Assembly: GCF_030538755.1 (NCBI RefSeq)
Contig: NZ_JAUNTJ010000013.1
Span: 1 to 64,000 of the forward strand
Direction of reading: 5' to 3'
Length of the DNA stretch: 64,000 nucleotides
From: Paracoccus sp. (in: a-proteobacteria)
GTDB lineage: Bacteria; Pseudomonadota; Alphaproteobacteria; Rhodobacterales; Rhodobacteraceae
The notes beneath the pieces were generated by a model. The model was not told where the DNA came from. It was given only the letters and a program-made list of their open reading frames with translations, and made no database searches. The translations under genes and the position numbers were made by a program. Below, piece after piece: positions 20,334 through 29,307 of the stretch (position 1 is the stretch's first letter; each line of letters begins with the position of its first letter).

Positions 20334-21311
20334 ATGGGAATGGACAGCAAATATGTTGCCAAGGGCGTGGTGCATGTGCCGGTTCGGCAGGATGGGCCGC
20401 CCGCGCGTGTTGTGTTTCTGCTGCTGCCCCGGTTTTCGTTGCTGCCGTTTTCATCAGCGCATGAGGTGCTGCGGATCGCCAACCAACTGACCGCGCGGCA
20501 GTTGTTCGAATGGCAGATCCTGTCGGTCGATGGCGCGCAGGTGGCCTCATCCGGTGGGTTGACCGTGCAGCCGACCGGGGCGCTGGATGATCTGGCCCCC
20601 GGTGCGATGGTCTTTGTCTGCGGCGGCGTGCAGCCGGAATCGGCGGTCAACCGCAAGGTCAGCGACTGGTTGCGTCGTCAGTGGCGCAGCGGCGAAGTGG
20701 TGGGCGGGCTTTGCACCGGGGCCTATGCGCTGGCGCGCGCCGGGCTGCTGGCGGGGCGGCGCTTTACGCTGCATTGGGAAAACATCGCGCCCTTTCGCGC
20801 CAGCTATCCCTCGTTAGAGCCGGTCGAGCAGTTGTATTGCATGGATGGGCGCATCTGGACCTGCGCGGGCGGCGCGGCGGCGGCGGACCTGTTCATCACC
20901 ATGCTGCGCCGCCGCCATGGCGACCGGCTGGCCGATGCCGTTCTGTCGATGAGCCTGCACGGCCATCAGCGCGCCGGCGAGCAGTTTCAGCGCCGCCCCC
21001 TGCCACCCAGCCTGCGCCCCGGCGACCGCTTTGCGGCAGTGATGAGCGATGTCGAAGCCAATCTGGCCGATATTGTCGAGGTGGGTGACTTGGCCGGGCG
21101 GCACGGCCTGTCGCGACGTCAGGTCGAACGGCTGTTCCGCCGCCATTTTGGCCAATCCCCGCGCGAACATCTGACTGCGCTGCGATTGCAGCGGGCGCGG
21201 GCGCTGATGGCTGAAACCGGGCTGAGCCGCGCCGAAATCGCGCAAAGCTGCGGGTTTTCGTCCAGCAGCCAGATGATGCGCACCATGCGCCGCAGCGTCG
21301 CGCCGGAATAG
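20334..21311 (+). CDS. GlxA-family AraC-type transcriptional regulator
   Basis: 325 residues. The N-terminal two-thirds is a DJ-1/PfpI-like domain (RVVFLLLPRFSLLPFSSAHEVLRIAN, and VGGLCTGAYALARAGLLAGRRFTLHWE with the nucleophile-elbow cysteine). The C-terminal third is an AraC double helix-turn-helix (GLSRRQVERLFRRHFGQSPREHL, then RAEIAQSCGFSSSSQM). Such proteins sense small nitrogenous metabolites in many bacteria. The target is unknown. ATG 20334 and ATG 20340 are both possible. A second protein of the same type lies at 26727-27689. Confidence 0.88.
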   Translation: MGMDSKYVAKGVVHVPVRQDGPPARVVFLLLPRFSLLPFSSAHEVLRIANQLTARQLFEWQILSVDGAQVASSGGLTVQPTGALDDLAPGAMVFVCGGVQPESAVNRKVSDWLRRQWRSGEVVGGLCTGAYALARAGLLAGRRFTLHWENIAPFRASYPSLEPVEQLYCMDGRIWTCAGGAAAADLFITMLRRRHGDRLADAVLSMSLHGHQRAGEQFQRRPLPPSLRPGDRFAAVMSDVEANLADIVEVGDLAGRHGLSRRQVERLFRRHFGQSPREHLTALRLQRARALMAETGLSRAEIAQSCGFSSSSQMMRTMRRSVAPE

Positions 21312-21316
21312 CGCGG

Positions 21317-21739
21317 TCAGATCAGTCCGACATCGGCCAGCGCGGCGGCCAGTTTCGGGGGCAGCGGGCTTTCTGATCCGCGCCCGGCGGGCAGGTCGGG
21401 CGGCGCGTCGGTGCCGGACAGATAGCGCCAGCCCTGAAAGGCGCGGCGCGGCACGGCGACGGTGCGCACGATCTGCCGGTCAAGCATCAGGCCGCAGCGG
21501 CGGATACCATCGGCGCCGATCCGTTCCTCGAACCCCAGCAGGCGTTGACGGGCCAGCATTACCCCCTTGAAAACCCAGTAAATCGAGCCGTCGGGCAGCA
21601 GCTCATCTTCGCGCTTGGGCCACATCCGGGTGATGTGGCAGGCCGGGCCATCGCCCCAGCGACCGGCCTGCCATCGGGCCAGTTCCTCGGGGCTGTCGCA
21701 GCCAACGCATAGTTTGGCGATGTTCAGGGGGGCGGTCAT
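21317..21739 (-). CDS. DUF1489 family protein
   Basis: 140 residues. It matches the conserved alphaproteobacterial DUF1489: LNIAKLCVGCDSPEELARWQ near the N-terminus, then ITRMWPKREDELLPDGSIYWVFKG and LDRQIVRTVAVPRRAFQGWRYL. The function is unknown. The last segment reads as a compact domain without membrane segments. It follows the MotA/OmpA-like pair on the same strand, 54 bases downstream. Confidence 0.85.
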   Translation of the reverse strand: MTAPLNIAKLCVGCDSPEELARWQAGRWGDGPACHITRMWPKREDELLPDGSIYWVFKGVMLARQRLLGFEERIGADGIRRCGLMLDRQIVRTVAVPRRAFQGWRYLSGTDAPPDLPAGRGSESPLPPKLAAALADVGLI

Positions 21740-21793
21740 GGGGCCAAGATAGGGCGACCGCCGCGCGACGGCAAGGCGCGCCGCCGTCGCACC

Positions 21794-23374
21794 CTAGCGT
21801 TCGGTCAGTTTCAGTTCGATCCGCCGGTTCAGGGCGCGACCTTCGGCGCTGTCCTCGGGCGTGACGGGGCGCGTGTCGGCAAAGCCGGTGGGCGCCAGGC
21901 GATCCGCCGGAAAGCCAAGGCTGCCGGTCATGTAACGCACCACGGCCAAGGCCCGCGCCTGGCTGAGTTCCCAATTGTCGCGATACCGCCCCATGCCGGA
22001 CAGCGGCAGGTTGTCGGTGTGCCCATCCACGCGGATGATCCAGTCGATTTCCGGCGGAATATCCTGCGATATGCTGGTCAGCATCTGGGCGACGTTGCGG
22101 ATCTGGGCCTGCCCTTCGGGCGACAAATTCGCCTCGCCCGTCTGGAACAACACGCTGGAATCAAACACGAAACGGTCGCCGACGATGCGGACGCCCTGAC
22201 GCCCTTCAAGGATTTGGGACAGGCGGCCAAAGAATTCCGACCGATAGCGGGCCAGATCGCGGGCCTCGGTTTCGGCGCGGGTGCGGGCCTCGGTTTCAAG
22301 GGCAAGGCGGCGGTCTTTTTCCTCGGCGGCCAGCAGCAGGGCGGCGTTCAACTGCGTGCCCAGATCCTGCACCCGCAGTTCGGCGGCGCGCTGTTCGTCG
22401 CCGCTGGCGTCCAGCGCCGCCTGAAGCCGGCCCAGATCGGCGTTCAGCGCGGAAACCTGTTCGTTCAGCAGGGCAAGGCGGCGCTGCCCCTCGGCCGATT
22501 GGGCCTGTTCCTGCGCCAACTGGTCCTGCGCGGTGGCCAGCAGGGCGGCGCGCGCCTCGGCCTGGGTGGCGCGTTCGGCGGCGGCGCGGGCGTCATCGGT
22601 CAACTGATCCTGCGCCGCGCGGGCCGCAGCCAGCAGGGTCAGCGTTTCCTCGGCCTGTTTGCGGCTTTCTTCCAGCGCCAGCGTCATTGCGGTCAGTTCG
22701 GCATCGGCCCCTTGCAACCGGTCGCGCAGCGCCTGCGCGGCGGCGGCTTCGGTCAGGCGGTCTGCCTCGGCCTGCGAAAGCCGGGCTTGCATTTCGTCCT
22801 GCGCCTGTTCGCCGCGTTGGCGCAGATCGGCGACCAGCGCCATCAGCGCATCGTGGCGGGCGGCGGCCAGACGCGCCTGTTCTGCCTGCGCGTCGATTTC
22901 CGACCGCGCCGCCGCCACGGCCAGTTCGGCGGCCGAGGCGCGGCTGGCCGTTTCGTCCAACTGCCCCTGCAACTGCTGGCGATCGCTGCGGTCCTGTTCG
23001 CGTGCGGCCATCAGGGTGGCCACCTCGGCCTCGAAATCGGTAAGACGGCTGCGGCTGGCGGCCAGATCGTCGGACAGGCGCGCCACCTCGGCGCTGCGGC
23101 TGCGCGCCTGATCCTGCGATACCGACAGCGCCGCGCCCAGTTCCGACACGCGCGCGCCCAGCCGGGCAAGCTGGGTGTCGCGTTCGTCGATTTCCTGTTC
23201 CTGCGTGCTGATCGTGCTGTCCTGCACCGTGATCCGTTCGCGCAACAGCGATTGCACGACGATGAACACCGTCAGCAGAAAGATCAGCACCATCAGCAGC
23301 GCCGTCATCGCATCGACATAGCCGGGCCAGATGGTGCTGGCAAAGCGGTTGCCGCTGTTGCGCCCCAGCGCCAT
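21794..23374 (-). CDS. MotB/OmpA-like peptidoglycan-binding protein with long coiled coil
   Basis: 526 residues. A single membrane helix near 23-46 (MTALLMVLIFLLTVFIVVQSLL) precedes about 340 residues of Ala/Gln/Arg-rich coiled coil. The C-terminal OmpA/MotB domain (about 395-526) contains FDSSVLFQTGEANL, RVDGHTDNLPL, NWELSQARALAVVRY and FADTRPV, which bind peptidoglycan. It is the stator partner of the gene immediately upstream (one base apart). The pair resembles MotAB, ExbBD and ZorAB proton-driven motors. The long coiled coil would span the periplasm. Confidence 0.87.
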   Translation of the reverse strand: MALGRNSGNRFASTIWPGYVDAMTALLMVLIFLLTVFIVVQSLLRERITVQDSTISTQEQEIDERDTQLARLGARVSELGAALSVSQDQARSRSAEVARLSDDLAASRSRLTDFEAEVATLMAAREQDRSDRQQLQGQLDETASRASAAELAVAAARSEIDAQAEQARLAAARHDALMALVADLRQRGEQAQDEMQARLSQAEADRLTEAAAAQALRDRLQGADAELTAMTLALEESRKQAEETLTLLAAARAAQDQLTDDARAAAERATQAEARAALLATAQDQLAQEQAQSAEGQRRLALLNEQVSALNADLGRLQAALDASGDEQRAAELRVQDLGTQLNAALLLAAEEKDRRLALETEARTRAETEARDLARYRSEFFGRLSQILEGRQGVRIVGDRFVFDSSVLFQTGEANLSPEGQAQIRNVAQMLTSISQDIPPEIDWIIRVDGHTDNLPLSGMGRYRDNWELSQARALAVVRYMTGSLGFPADRLAPTGFADTRPVTPEDSAEGRALNRRIELKLTER

Positions 23375-23375
23375 G

Positions 23376-24758
23376 TTACGCCCCGCCGCGAGGATGCGGG
23401 CCGGGCGGCAGCAGATCGTCGCGGAACGGATCGTTAAAGCGCGCAGCCCGCACCGCCCGCGTCAGCACCAGCAGGTCGGATCGCAATTCCGACAGCATTT
23501 CCTCGCGCCCGTCGTTCAGGTCGATGACCAGCCGGTGCAGCGCAGCCTCGACGCCAGAGAGGTCGGGCGGGGCAGGGCGCGCGGTTTCGGTGGCGGCGAT
23601 CAGCCGTTCCTGCAAGGCGGCCAGCCTGTCCTGCCCGGCGATCAGCCGGTCTTGCGCATCGGCCAGCCGGTTCAGCGTGTCGGCCAGCGCGGCGGCGCGG
23701 GCGATGGCGGCCTCGGCATCGCTGGCGCTGCGCCGGGCCAGCGCATCGACGCCCTGGGCCACCAGCAGCACCCGTTCATCGGCCTGCGCCGCGCCTTCGT
23801 CGCGGATGGCGTCGCGTTCGATCTGAAATTCGGCCCAGCGTTCCATCTGGCCGCCAAGCTGTTCCAGAAAGCCGGTAATCTCGGCCTGATCCGGTGCTTC
23901 GCCCTCGGTCGCGGCAAGGCTGATGCGGGTAAAGCCCGACATCCATTCCTCAAGCTCGCGGTAGAAGCGGTTCTGGCCGTGGCTGGCGAACAGGTCCAGC
24001 AGGCCGACGACCAGCGACCCGGCCAGCCCCAGCAGCGATGATGAAAAGGCGGTCGCCATGCCGCCAAGCTGGCTTTCCAGCCCGCCCATCAGCTTGTCGA
24101 ACAGGTCCATCGCGGTCTGCCCCTCTTGCGGGGCGAGGGCGCGGATGGTTTCGACGATGGCGGGCACGGTCGAGGCAAGGCCATAGAACGTGCCCAAAAG
24201 GCCAAGGAAAATCAGCAGGTTTGACAGATAACGGGTAATATCGCGCGATTCCTCGATCCGGGTGGCGACGGATTCAAGGATCGAGCGTGCCGCCACGGTC
24301 GAAATCGCCCCGCCCGCTGGCCCGCCCGCGCCCAGCAGTGCGGCCAGCGGTGCCAGCAGGCGCGGGGCCTGATCGGCGCTGCCATCGGGCCGGGTTGCGG
24401 TGCCCTTGTCACTGGCGGCGCGGCGTCGTGCGGCAAAGCGTTCGATCCAGCTGACCGATTGCACCAGTTGCGCGACCTGCCACAGGCACGCCAGCAGCCC
24501 CAGCACAAAGACCGACAGAATCAGCCCGTTCAGCCAGCGGTTGGCCAGAAAGATCGGCAGGATGCGCCCATAGGCGAACCAGCCGCCCGCCGCGACCAGC
24601 GCCAGCACGATCAGCATCAGCACGATCTGCCGCACTGGCTGGGAAAACTGCGGGCGCATCGCGGTCATGGTGACGGCGCGCTGATCGGCGGTCAGGCGCA
24701 GGCGCGCCGCCGATCCTGAAGCGCCGCCGGGCGGCCGGGCAGGGGTGGAGTCGGTCAC
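23376..24758 (-). CDS. MotA/TolQ/ExbB-like proton channel protein
   Basis: 460 residues from GTG 24758; ATG 24668 is an alternative. Two hydrophobic helices lie near 45-63 and 76-97 and two more near 180-200 and 240-265, the last pair in the typical MotA/TolQ pattern (YLSNLLIFLGLLGTFYGLAST, then GLESQLGGMATAFSSSLLGLAGSL). A cytoplasmic coiled-coil tail rich in Ala/Arg/Asp follows (about 320-430). With the OmpA-type partner one base downstream it should form an ion-driven inner-membrane complex. The task of this conserved pair is not known. Confidence 0.85.
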   Translation of the reverse strand: MTDSTPARPPGGASGSAARLRLTADQRAVTMTAMRPQFSQPVRQIVLMLIVLALVAAGGWFAYGRILPIFLANRWLNGLILSVFVLGLLACLWQVAQLVQSVSWIERFAARRRAASDKGTATRPDGSADQAPRLLAPLAALLGAGGPAGGAISTVAARSILESVATRIEESRDITRYLSNLLIFLGLLGTFYGLASTVPAIVETIRALAPQEGQTAMDLFDKLMGGLESQLGGMATAFSSSLLGLAGSLVVGLLDLFASHGQNRFYRELEEWMSGFTRISLAATEGEAPDQAEITGFLEQLGGQMERWAEFQIERDAIRDEGAAQADERVLLVAQGVDALARRSASDAEAAIARAAALADTLNRLADAQDRLIAGQDRLAALQERLIAATETARPAPPDLSGVEAALHRLVIDLNDGREEMLSELRSDLLVLTRAVRAARFNDPFRDDLLPPGPHPRGGA

Positions 24759-24838
24759 GGCAAGGCCCTTTGGTCTTGTGGCATTGGGGCAAGTGTGGCC
24801 CGGATTGGCGCCGATGCCAAGTGTCGCGAAAGGCAGGG

Positions 24839-25396
24839 TTAATGTGACAGCCCGTCCGAGGGGGTCAGCAACTGGCGCACGGCGTCGGATAAGGCATCCA
24901 TGTTTTCGTCGGCCAGCCCGATCTGGGCCAGATGGCGGGCGGTGTTGAACAGGTAATCGGCATTCGGCCCGCGTCGGCCATGGGCCAGAGCGATGATCCG
25001 CGCCTGTTCCGGTGCGGCCAGCCCGCCCGCATATTGCCAATGATCGCGCCGCATCACATAGGCCAGTGCCTGCACCTGCCGCCCGTCTTCCAGCGCCAGC
25101 GGCACCAGCGCCTCGGCATAGGCTTGCGTCACCAGTTCGCGGGCGCGCAGGGCGGCGATGATGTCGTCATGCCCGCCTTCGGGGATGCGCAGCGCCAGCC
25201 CGGTGCAATGCGCCGACATATCGGCATCCAGCCCCAGCACAAGGCCGGGGCGGTCGGGCGTGCCGCGATGTTCGATCGAGCGCAGGCAAAAGCTGCGGGC
25301 ATAGCCTTCCAGCCGGGCGCGGACGGTTTCGGTCGGATCGAAGCCCGGATCCCACATCAGCGAGCCATAACCGAAAACCCATGAAATCCTGTGCAT
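24839..25396 (-). CDS. ChaC-like gamma-glutamylcyclotransferase
   Basis: 185 residues. ChaC enzymes cleave glutathione to 5-oxoproline and Cys-Gly. The family start WVFGYGSLMWDPGF, the segment GYARSFCLRSIEHRGTPDRPGLVLGL, and the catalytic glutamate region YAEALVPLAL are present, followed by YVMRRDHWQYAG and NADYLFNTARHL. The start is ATG 25396 after AAAGGACAGGGCAA. It is followed by the MotA-like gene on the same strand. Confidence 0.9.
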   Translation of the reverse strand: MHRISWVFGYGSLMWDPGFDPTETVRARLEGYARSFCLRSIEHRGTPDRPGLVLGLDADMSAHCTGLALRIPEGGHDDIIAALRARELVTQAYAEALVPLALEDGRQVQALAYVMRRDHWQYAGGLAAPEQARIIALAHGRRGPNADYLFNTARHLAQIGLADENMDALSDAVRQLLTPSDGLSH

Positions 25397-25467
25397 TTGC
25401 CCTGTCCTTTCCGCCCCCGCAGATTAGGTCAGCGCCGCGCCGGATGAAAGGCCCTGTCCGGCGGCGG

Positions 25468-26637
25468 CTAGATCGCCTCGATCAGCTGCCGGCCCTTGCG
25501 GCCAAGACGCTCGGCCAGCTTGCGGCCTTCGCGCCCGGTCAGGATATGCCGCGCGGGCGTGGGGCTGTGATCGGGCGAGGCGAGTTCGGGGAACAGCGTC
25601 ACCACCTCGGCCCGGCCTGCGACCCCCAGCCCTTTCAGCGCCTGCGGCCCGGTCAGCAGGCTTTCGGCCCATGCACCGTTGGCGCGGACGATTTCGTGGT
25701 GCGGAAACAGCAGATGCCAGTATTCGACGCCCTGCGGCGGGTTCAGCACCGAAATGCCGGGCAGGCCCAGCAGATGCTTGGCGGCGACCAGCACCTCGCT
25801 GTGGCCGAACATCCGCTGCACGATGACCGAGCGCACCAGAACCCGATGCTGCGGCGAGACGATCAGATCGCGGCGCGGCGTGCCCTGGCCCAAGGCTCCG
25901 GCGCTGATGCGGATCGGGCGCAGGTTCGGCTGCACGTCCAGCCGCGCGGCGTCAACCGGCGTGCCGCGCACCCATGACAGCGGTTGCAGACCGCGATCTT
26001 GCGTGCGGATCAGGTCGCCCGCGCGCAGCGTTTCCACCGCGCGCGGCCCGGTCGCCGTGTCGATCAGCGTTCCGGCGGCAAAGCAATCGACGCTGGTCAG
26101 CGGCGCATAGGGCAGGCTGTAGTGGCTTGGCCCAAAGGTGGGCCGTTGCCTGACGGTAAACCCCGCCGTGGGGTCAAAGGTCGGAAAGGTGGTGTTTCCG
26201 TCGGCATCGGTTTGTGCCATCGGCAGAACCATCAGCGAATAGCGATTCCCCACCATCGTGCCAATAGAATCATCACCGGGCAGATGCGGAAAGCTGACCG
26301 CAAAGCGGTTGCCGTTGTCGTCCTCCAGAATCCGGTAAAAGCTGAAGGTCATCAGCGTGCCTTCCGGCAGGGTTTCCGTTGACGTTCCCGAACCCAGCGT
26401 CAGCGGCTGGCTGAGGTATTGCTCGGTTTCCGGCTGGGTTCCATGTCGCTGGGCCATCGCGACATTTTCCAGCATCGGGTCGCTGTCATACAGATACATC
26501 GTGTCCAGCTTGCCGCCCGACAGATCGACCTGCTGACCGGTGCGCATATCCCCCCAGGGGGCGTGCTGCGCGGCCATATTGGTTCGCGTGACAGGAACCT
26601 GCCAGTCCAGCGTCAGAATCGTGATGTGACGGATCAT
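25468..26637 (-). CDS. Hint-domain (hedgehog/intein-like) protein
   Basis: 389 residues. The C-terminal half is a Hint_2 self-processing domain: the nucleophile C185 in VDCFAAGTLI, then DTATGPRAVETLRAGDLIRT, and block B SPQHRVLVRS at 261-270. The N-terminal 180 residues carry no domain I recognise, though they contain beta-rich segments and a GDMRTGQQVDLSGGKLDTMYLYD stretch in separate pieces. Rhodobacteraceae have many such proteins, often exported or adhesin-like. There is no signal peptide. ATG 26637 follows AGGGGGCAGA. A perfect CtrA box lies 62-77 bases upstream, so expression is probably CtrA-dependent. Confidence 0.85.
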   Translation of the reverse strand: MIRHITILTLDWQVPVTRTNMAAQHAPWGDMRTGQQVDLSGGKLDTMYLYDSDPMLENVAMAQRHGTQPETEQYLSQPLTLGSGTSTETLPEGTLMTFSFYRILEDDNGNRFAVSFPHLPGDDSIGTMVGNRYSLMVLPMAQTDADGNTTFPTFDPTAGFTVRQRPTFGPSHYSLPYAPLTSVDCFAAGTLIDTATGPRAVETLRAGDLIRTQDRGLQPLSWVRGTPVDAARLDVQPNLRPIRISAGALGQGTPRRDLIVSPQHRVLVRSVIVQRMFGHSEVLVAAKHLLGLPGISVLNPPQGVEYWHLLFPHHEIVRANGAWAESLLTGPQALKGLGVAGRAEVVTLFPELASPDHSPTPARHILTGREGRKLAERLGRKGRQLIEAI

Positions 26638-26698
26638 TCTGCCCCCTGTCGTTCATCGCGGCTTTACCGCTGTTGACAGAGGCTTAACGGGTCAGTGG

Positions 26699-26714
26699 TT
26701 AAGGGCAGGTTAAC
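26699..26714 (-). promoter_or_regulatory. Perfect CtrA box upstream of the Hint-domain gene
   Basis: TTAAGGGCAGGTTAAC is an exact TTAA-N7-TTAAC. A further TTAA lies at 26684-26687. The site lies between the stop of the GlxA-type regulator and the start of the Hint gene, on whose upstream side it acts. It is the only perfect full CtrA site I found in the window. Confidence 0.75.
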
Positions 26715-26726
26715 GGCGTGACAGGA

Positions 26727-27689
26727 TCAGTCGCCGCCCATGCCGCGTTCGCGGTAAGGGGTGCTGCCATATTGCGCGCGGTAGCATTTCGAAAAATGCG
26801 ACGGGCTGGAAAAGCCGCAGGCCAGCGCCACCTCGATGATGGTCAGGTCGGTCTGCATCAGCAGGTTGCGCGCCCGCCCCAGCCGCGTTTCCATGTAATA
26901 CCGCTTGGGGCTGCGGTTCAGATAGCGGCGGAACAGCCGTTCCAGCTGTCGTGTGGACATGCCTGCGTCGGCGGCCAGTTGTGCCGGGCTGACGGGTTCT
27001 TCCAGATTTTCCTCCATCCGGGCGATGACGGCGGCAAGGCGCGGGTGGCGCACGCCGATGCGGGTGGGGATCGACAGGCGCTGCCGGTCCTGCCCGGTGC
27101 GGATGCCGGTATGCAGCAACTGGTCGGCCACATCGGCGGCCAGCGGGTCGCCGTGTTCCTCGGCGATCAGGTGCAGCATCAGGTCGATGGACGAGGTGCC
27201 GCCCGCCGCCGTGATCCGGTTGCCGTCATGCACAAAAACCGAGCGGTAAAGATCGACCTCGGGGAAGGCTTCGGCAAAACCGTCGTGGTTTTCCCAATGA
27301 ATCGTCGCCCGCCGCCCGTCCAGCAGGCCCGCCCGCGCCAGCAGCCATGCGCCGGTGCAGACCGCCCCCATCTGCGCCCCGCCGCGCGCCATGCGCCGCA
27401 GAAAAGCCATGGCGGGCCTGGATGCCGTTTGTGCGATGTCGATGCCGCCGCAGACCACCACCGTTTCCTTGCGGCCCGGTTCGATCTCTAACCCCGTGTC
27501 CAGCGCGACGCGGACGCCGTTGGAACAGGTGGCGTGATCGCCCCCCTCGCCCGCCAGCCGCCACTCATACAGGCGTCGTCCGGCGGCGCGGTTGGCCAGC
27601 CGCAAAGGCTCGATCGCGGCGGTAAAGGGCATCATTGTGAAACGAGGCAGCAGCAGAAACGTAAAGCATCGCGGTTTATCTGTGTCCAT
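26727..27689 (-). CDS. GlxA-family AraC-type transcriptional regulator
   Basis: 320 residues. A DJ-1/PfpI-like domain ([23 protein letters not shown], then [26 protein letters not shown]) is followed by an AraC helix-turn-helix pair ([24 protein letters not shown] and [21 protein letters not shown]). Proteins of this subgroup include GbdR-type regulators of glycine betaine and related amine catabolism, but the ligand cannot be assigned. The frame is open far upstream, antisense to the DAHP synthase gene, so ATG 27689 is chosen from the family start. It is divergent from the DAHP synthase gene. Confidence 0.88.
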   Translation of the reverse strand: MDTDKPRCFTFLLLPRFTMMPFTAAIEPLRLANRAAGRRLYEWRLAGEGGDHATCSNGVRVALDTGLEIEPGRKETVVVCGGIDIAQTASRPAMAFLRRMARGGAQMGAVCTGAWLLARAGLLDGRRATIHWENHDGFAEAFPEVDLYRSVFVHDGNRITAAGGTSSIDLMLHLIAEEHGDPLAADVADQLLHTGIRTGQDRQRLSIPTRIGVRHPRLAAVIARMEENLEEPVSPAQLAADAGMSTRQLERLFRRYLNRSPKRYYMETRLGRARNLLMQTDLTIIEVALACGFSSPSHFSKCYRAQYGSTPYRERGMGGD

Positions 27690-27767
27690 GATCGGTCTGT
27701 TATTGATTTTCCGGCAAATCAGCAGGGAAAACCGTGCCGCGCAAGGGGGCGCGCTCTTTTCCTTGAC

Positions 27768-27790
27768 GCCGGGTTCTTCTATAACCCGGC
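27768..27790. promoter_or_regulatory. 8-bp inverted repeat in the DAHP synthase leader
   Basis: GCCGGGTT (27768-27775) and AACCCGGC (27783-27790) are perfect inverted copies, 29 bases before the DAHP synthase start. They overlap a TTGACG/TATAAC-like promoter area. This could be an operator or a leader hairpin. Confidence 0.4.
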
Positions 27791-27818
27791 GACATTTCTG
27801 TTCCCGGAGGACCGTATC

Positions 27819-29225
27819 ATGACGCAGGAATCCCGCACCGCCGCCAGCCATAACTGGGACAAGGCAGGCTGGCGCGCCTATCCCCGCGTCCAGATGCCGG
27901 ATTATACCGATGCGGCGGCTCTGCACGCGGTCGAGGCACAACTGTCCAAATATCCGCCACTGGTCTTCGCCGGCGAGGCACGGCGCCTGCGCGCGCAACT
28001 GGCCGAAGTCGCCGCAGGCAAGGCATTTCTGTTGCAGGGCGGCGATTGCGCCGAAAGTTTCGCTGAATTTTCCGCCGACAACATCCGCGACACCTTCAAG
28101 GTGATGCTGCAAATGGCCGTGGTGCTGACCTGGGGCGCGCAACTGCCCGTGGTCAAGGTGGGCCGCATGGCCGGGCAATTCGCCAAGCCGCGTTCCGCGC
28201 CGACCGAAACCGTGGATGGCGTGGAACTGCCCAGCTATCGCGGCGACATCATCAACGGTTTCGACTTTACCGAAACCGCGCGCGTGCCCGACCCGAACCG
28301 GATGCTGATGGCCTATACGCAGGCGGCGGCCAGCCTGAACCTGCTGCGCGCCTTCTCGACCGGCGGTTATGCCGATATACAGCGCGTCCAAAGCTGGATC
28401 AGCGATTTCGCCGGCGGCCCCGAGGCGGCGCGCTATGCCGAGGTGGCCGAACGCATCAGTGACGCGATGGCCTTTATGGCGGCGGCGGGCGTGACCGCCG
28501 AAACCGCGCATGATCTGGGCACGGTGGATTTCTATACCAGCCACGAGGCGCTGTTGCTGGAATACGAACAGGCGCTGGCGCGCACCGATTCCACCACCGG
28601 CCTGCCCGTGGCCGGGTCCGGCCATATGCTGTGGATCGGCGACCGCACCCGTCAGGTGGATGGCGCGCATGTCGAATTTGCGCGCGGGGTGCAGAACCCC
28701 ATCGGCCTGAAATGCGGCCCCTCGATTTCCGAGGATGACCTCAAGGCGCTGATCTGGAAGCTGAACCCGGATAACGATCCGGGCCGTCTGACGCTGATCG
28801 CGCGCTTTGGCGCGGGCAAGGTGGGCGACAATCTGCCACGCCTGATCCGCGCCGTTCAGGCCGAGGGCGCGAATGTCGTCTGGTCCTGCGATCCGATGCA
28901 CGGCAACACGATCAAATCGGCCTCGGGCTATAAGACGCGGCCGTTCGATTCGGTGCTGCGCGAGGTGCGCGAGTTCTTTGCCATCCACGCGGCAGAAGGC
29001 ACCATCCCCGGCGGCGTGCATTTCGAGATGACCGGCAAGGATGTGACCGAATGCACCGGCGGCGTGCGCGCGGTGACGGATGAAGACCTGTCCGACCGCT
29101 ATCACACCGCCTGCGACCCGCGCCTGAACGCCAGCCAGTCGCTGGAACTGGCCTTCCTCGTGTCCGAGGAACTGCGCGCCCGCCGCCGCAATGGCGGTGC
29201 CGCGCAGAGTGTCAAGGCGGGCTGA
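27819..29225 (+). CDS. aroG: 3-deoxy-7-phosphoheptulonate synthase, class II
   Basis: 468 residues, the plant-like class II type used by many alphaproteobacteria. It joins phosphoenolpyruvate and erythrose 4-phosphate, the first step of the shikimate pathway. Signatures are [45 protein letters not shown] and [20 protein letters not shown] 27819 follows CGGAGG at 8 bases. Two later-step genes of the same pathway (aroK, aroB) are at 39510-41185. The symbol aroG is the common usage for this class. Confidence 0.95.
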   Translation: MTQESRTAASHNWDKAGWRAYPRVQMPDYTDAAALHAVEAQLSKYPPLVFAGEARRLRAQLAEVAAGKAFLLQGGDCAESFAEFSADNIRDTFKVMLQMAVVLTWGAQLPVVKVGRMAGQFAKPRSAPTETVDGVELPSYRGDIINGFDFTETARVPDPNRMLMAYTQAAASLNLLRAFSTGGYADIQRVQSWISDFAGGPEAARYAEVAERISDAMAFMAAAGVTAETAHDLGTVDFYTSHEALLLEYEQALARTDSTTGLPVAGSGHMLWIGDRTRQVDGAHVEFARGVQNPIGLKCGPSISEDDLKALIWKLNPDNDPGRLTLIARFGAGKVGDNLPRLIRAVQAEGANVVWSCDPMHGNTIKSASGYKTRPFDSVLREVREFFAIHAAEGTIPGGVHFEMTGKDVTECTGGVRAVTDEDLSDRYHTACDPRLNASQSLELAFLVSEELRARRRNGGAAQSVKAG

Positions 29226-29307
29226 TTGCTGCAACAGCCGGGGGGCGCTGTGTCCCCCGGCCTGCTGCCAGGCCGCACTGGTTTGCCGCCGTGGCCTGCG
29301 CGGCGCG

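Noticed and set aside
21794-24758. A Zorya defence system
   Set aside because: ZorC, ZorD or ZorE are absent, and the neighbours are housekeeping genes. The resemblance is to the motor pair only.
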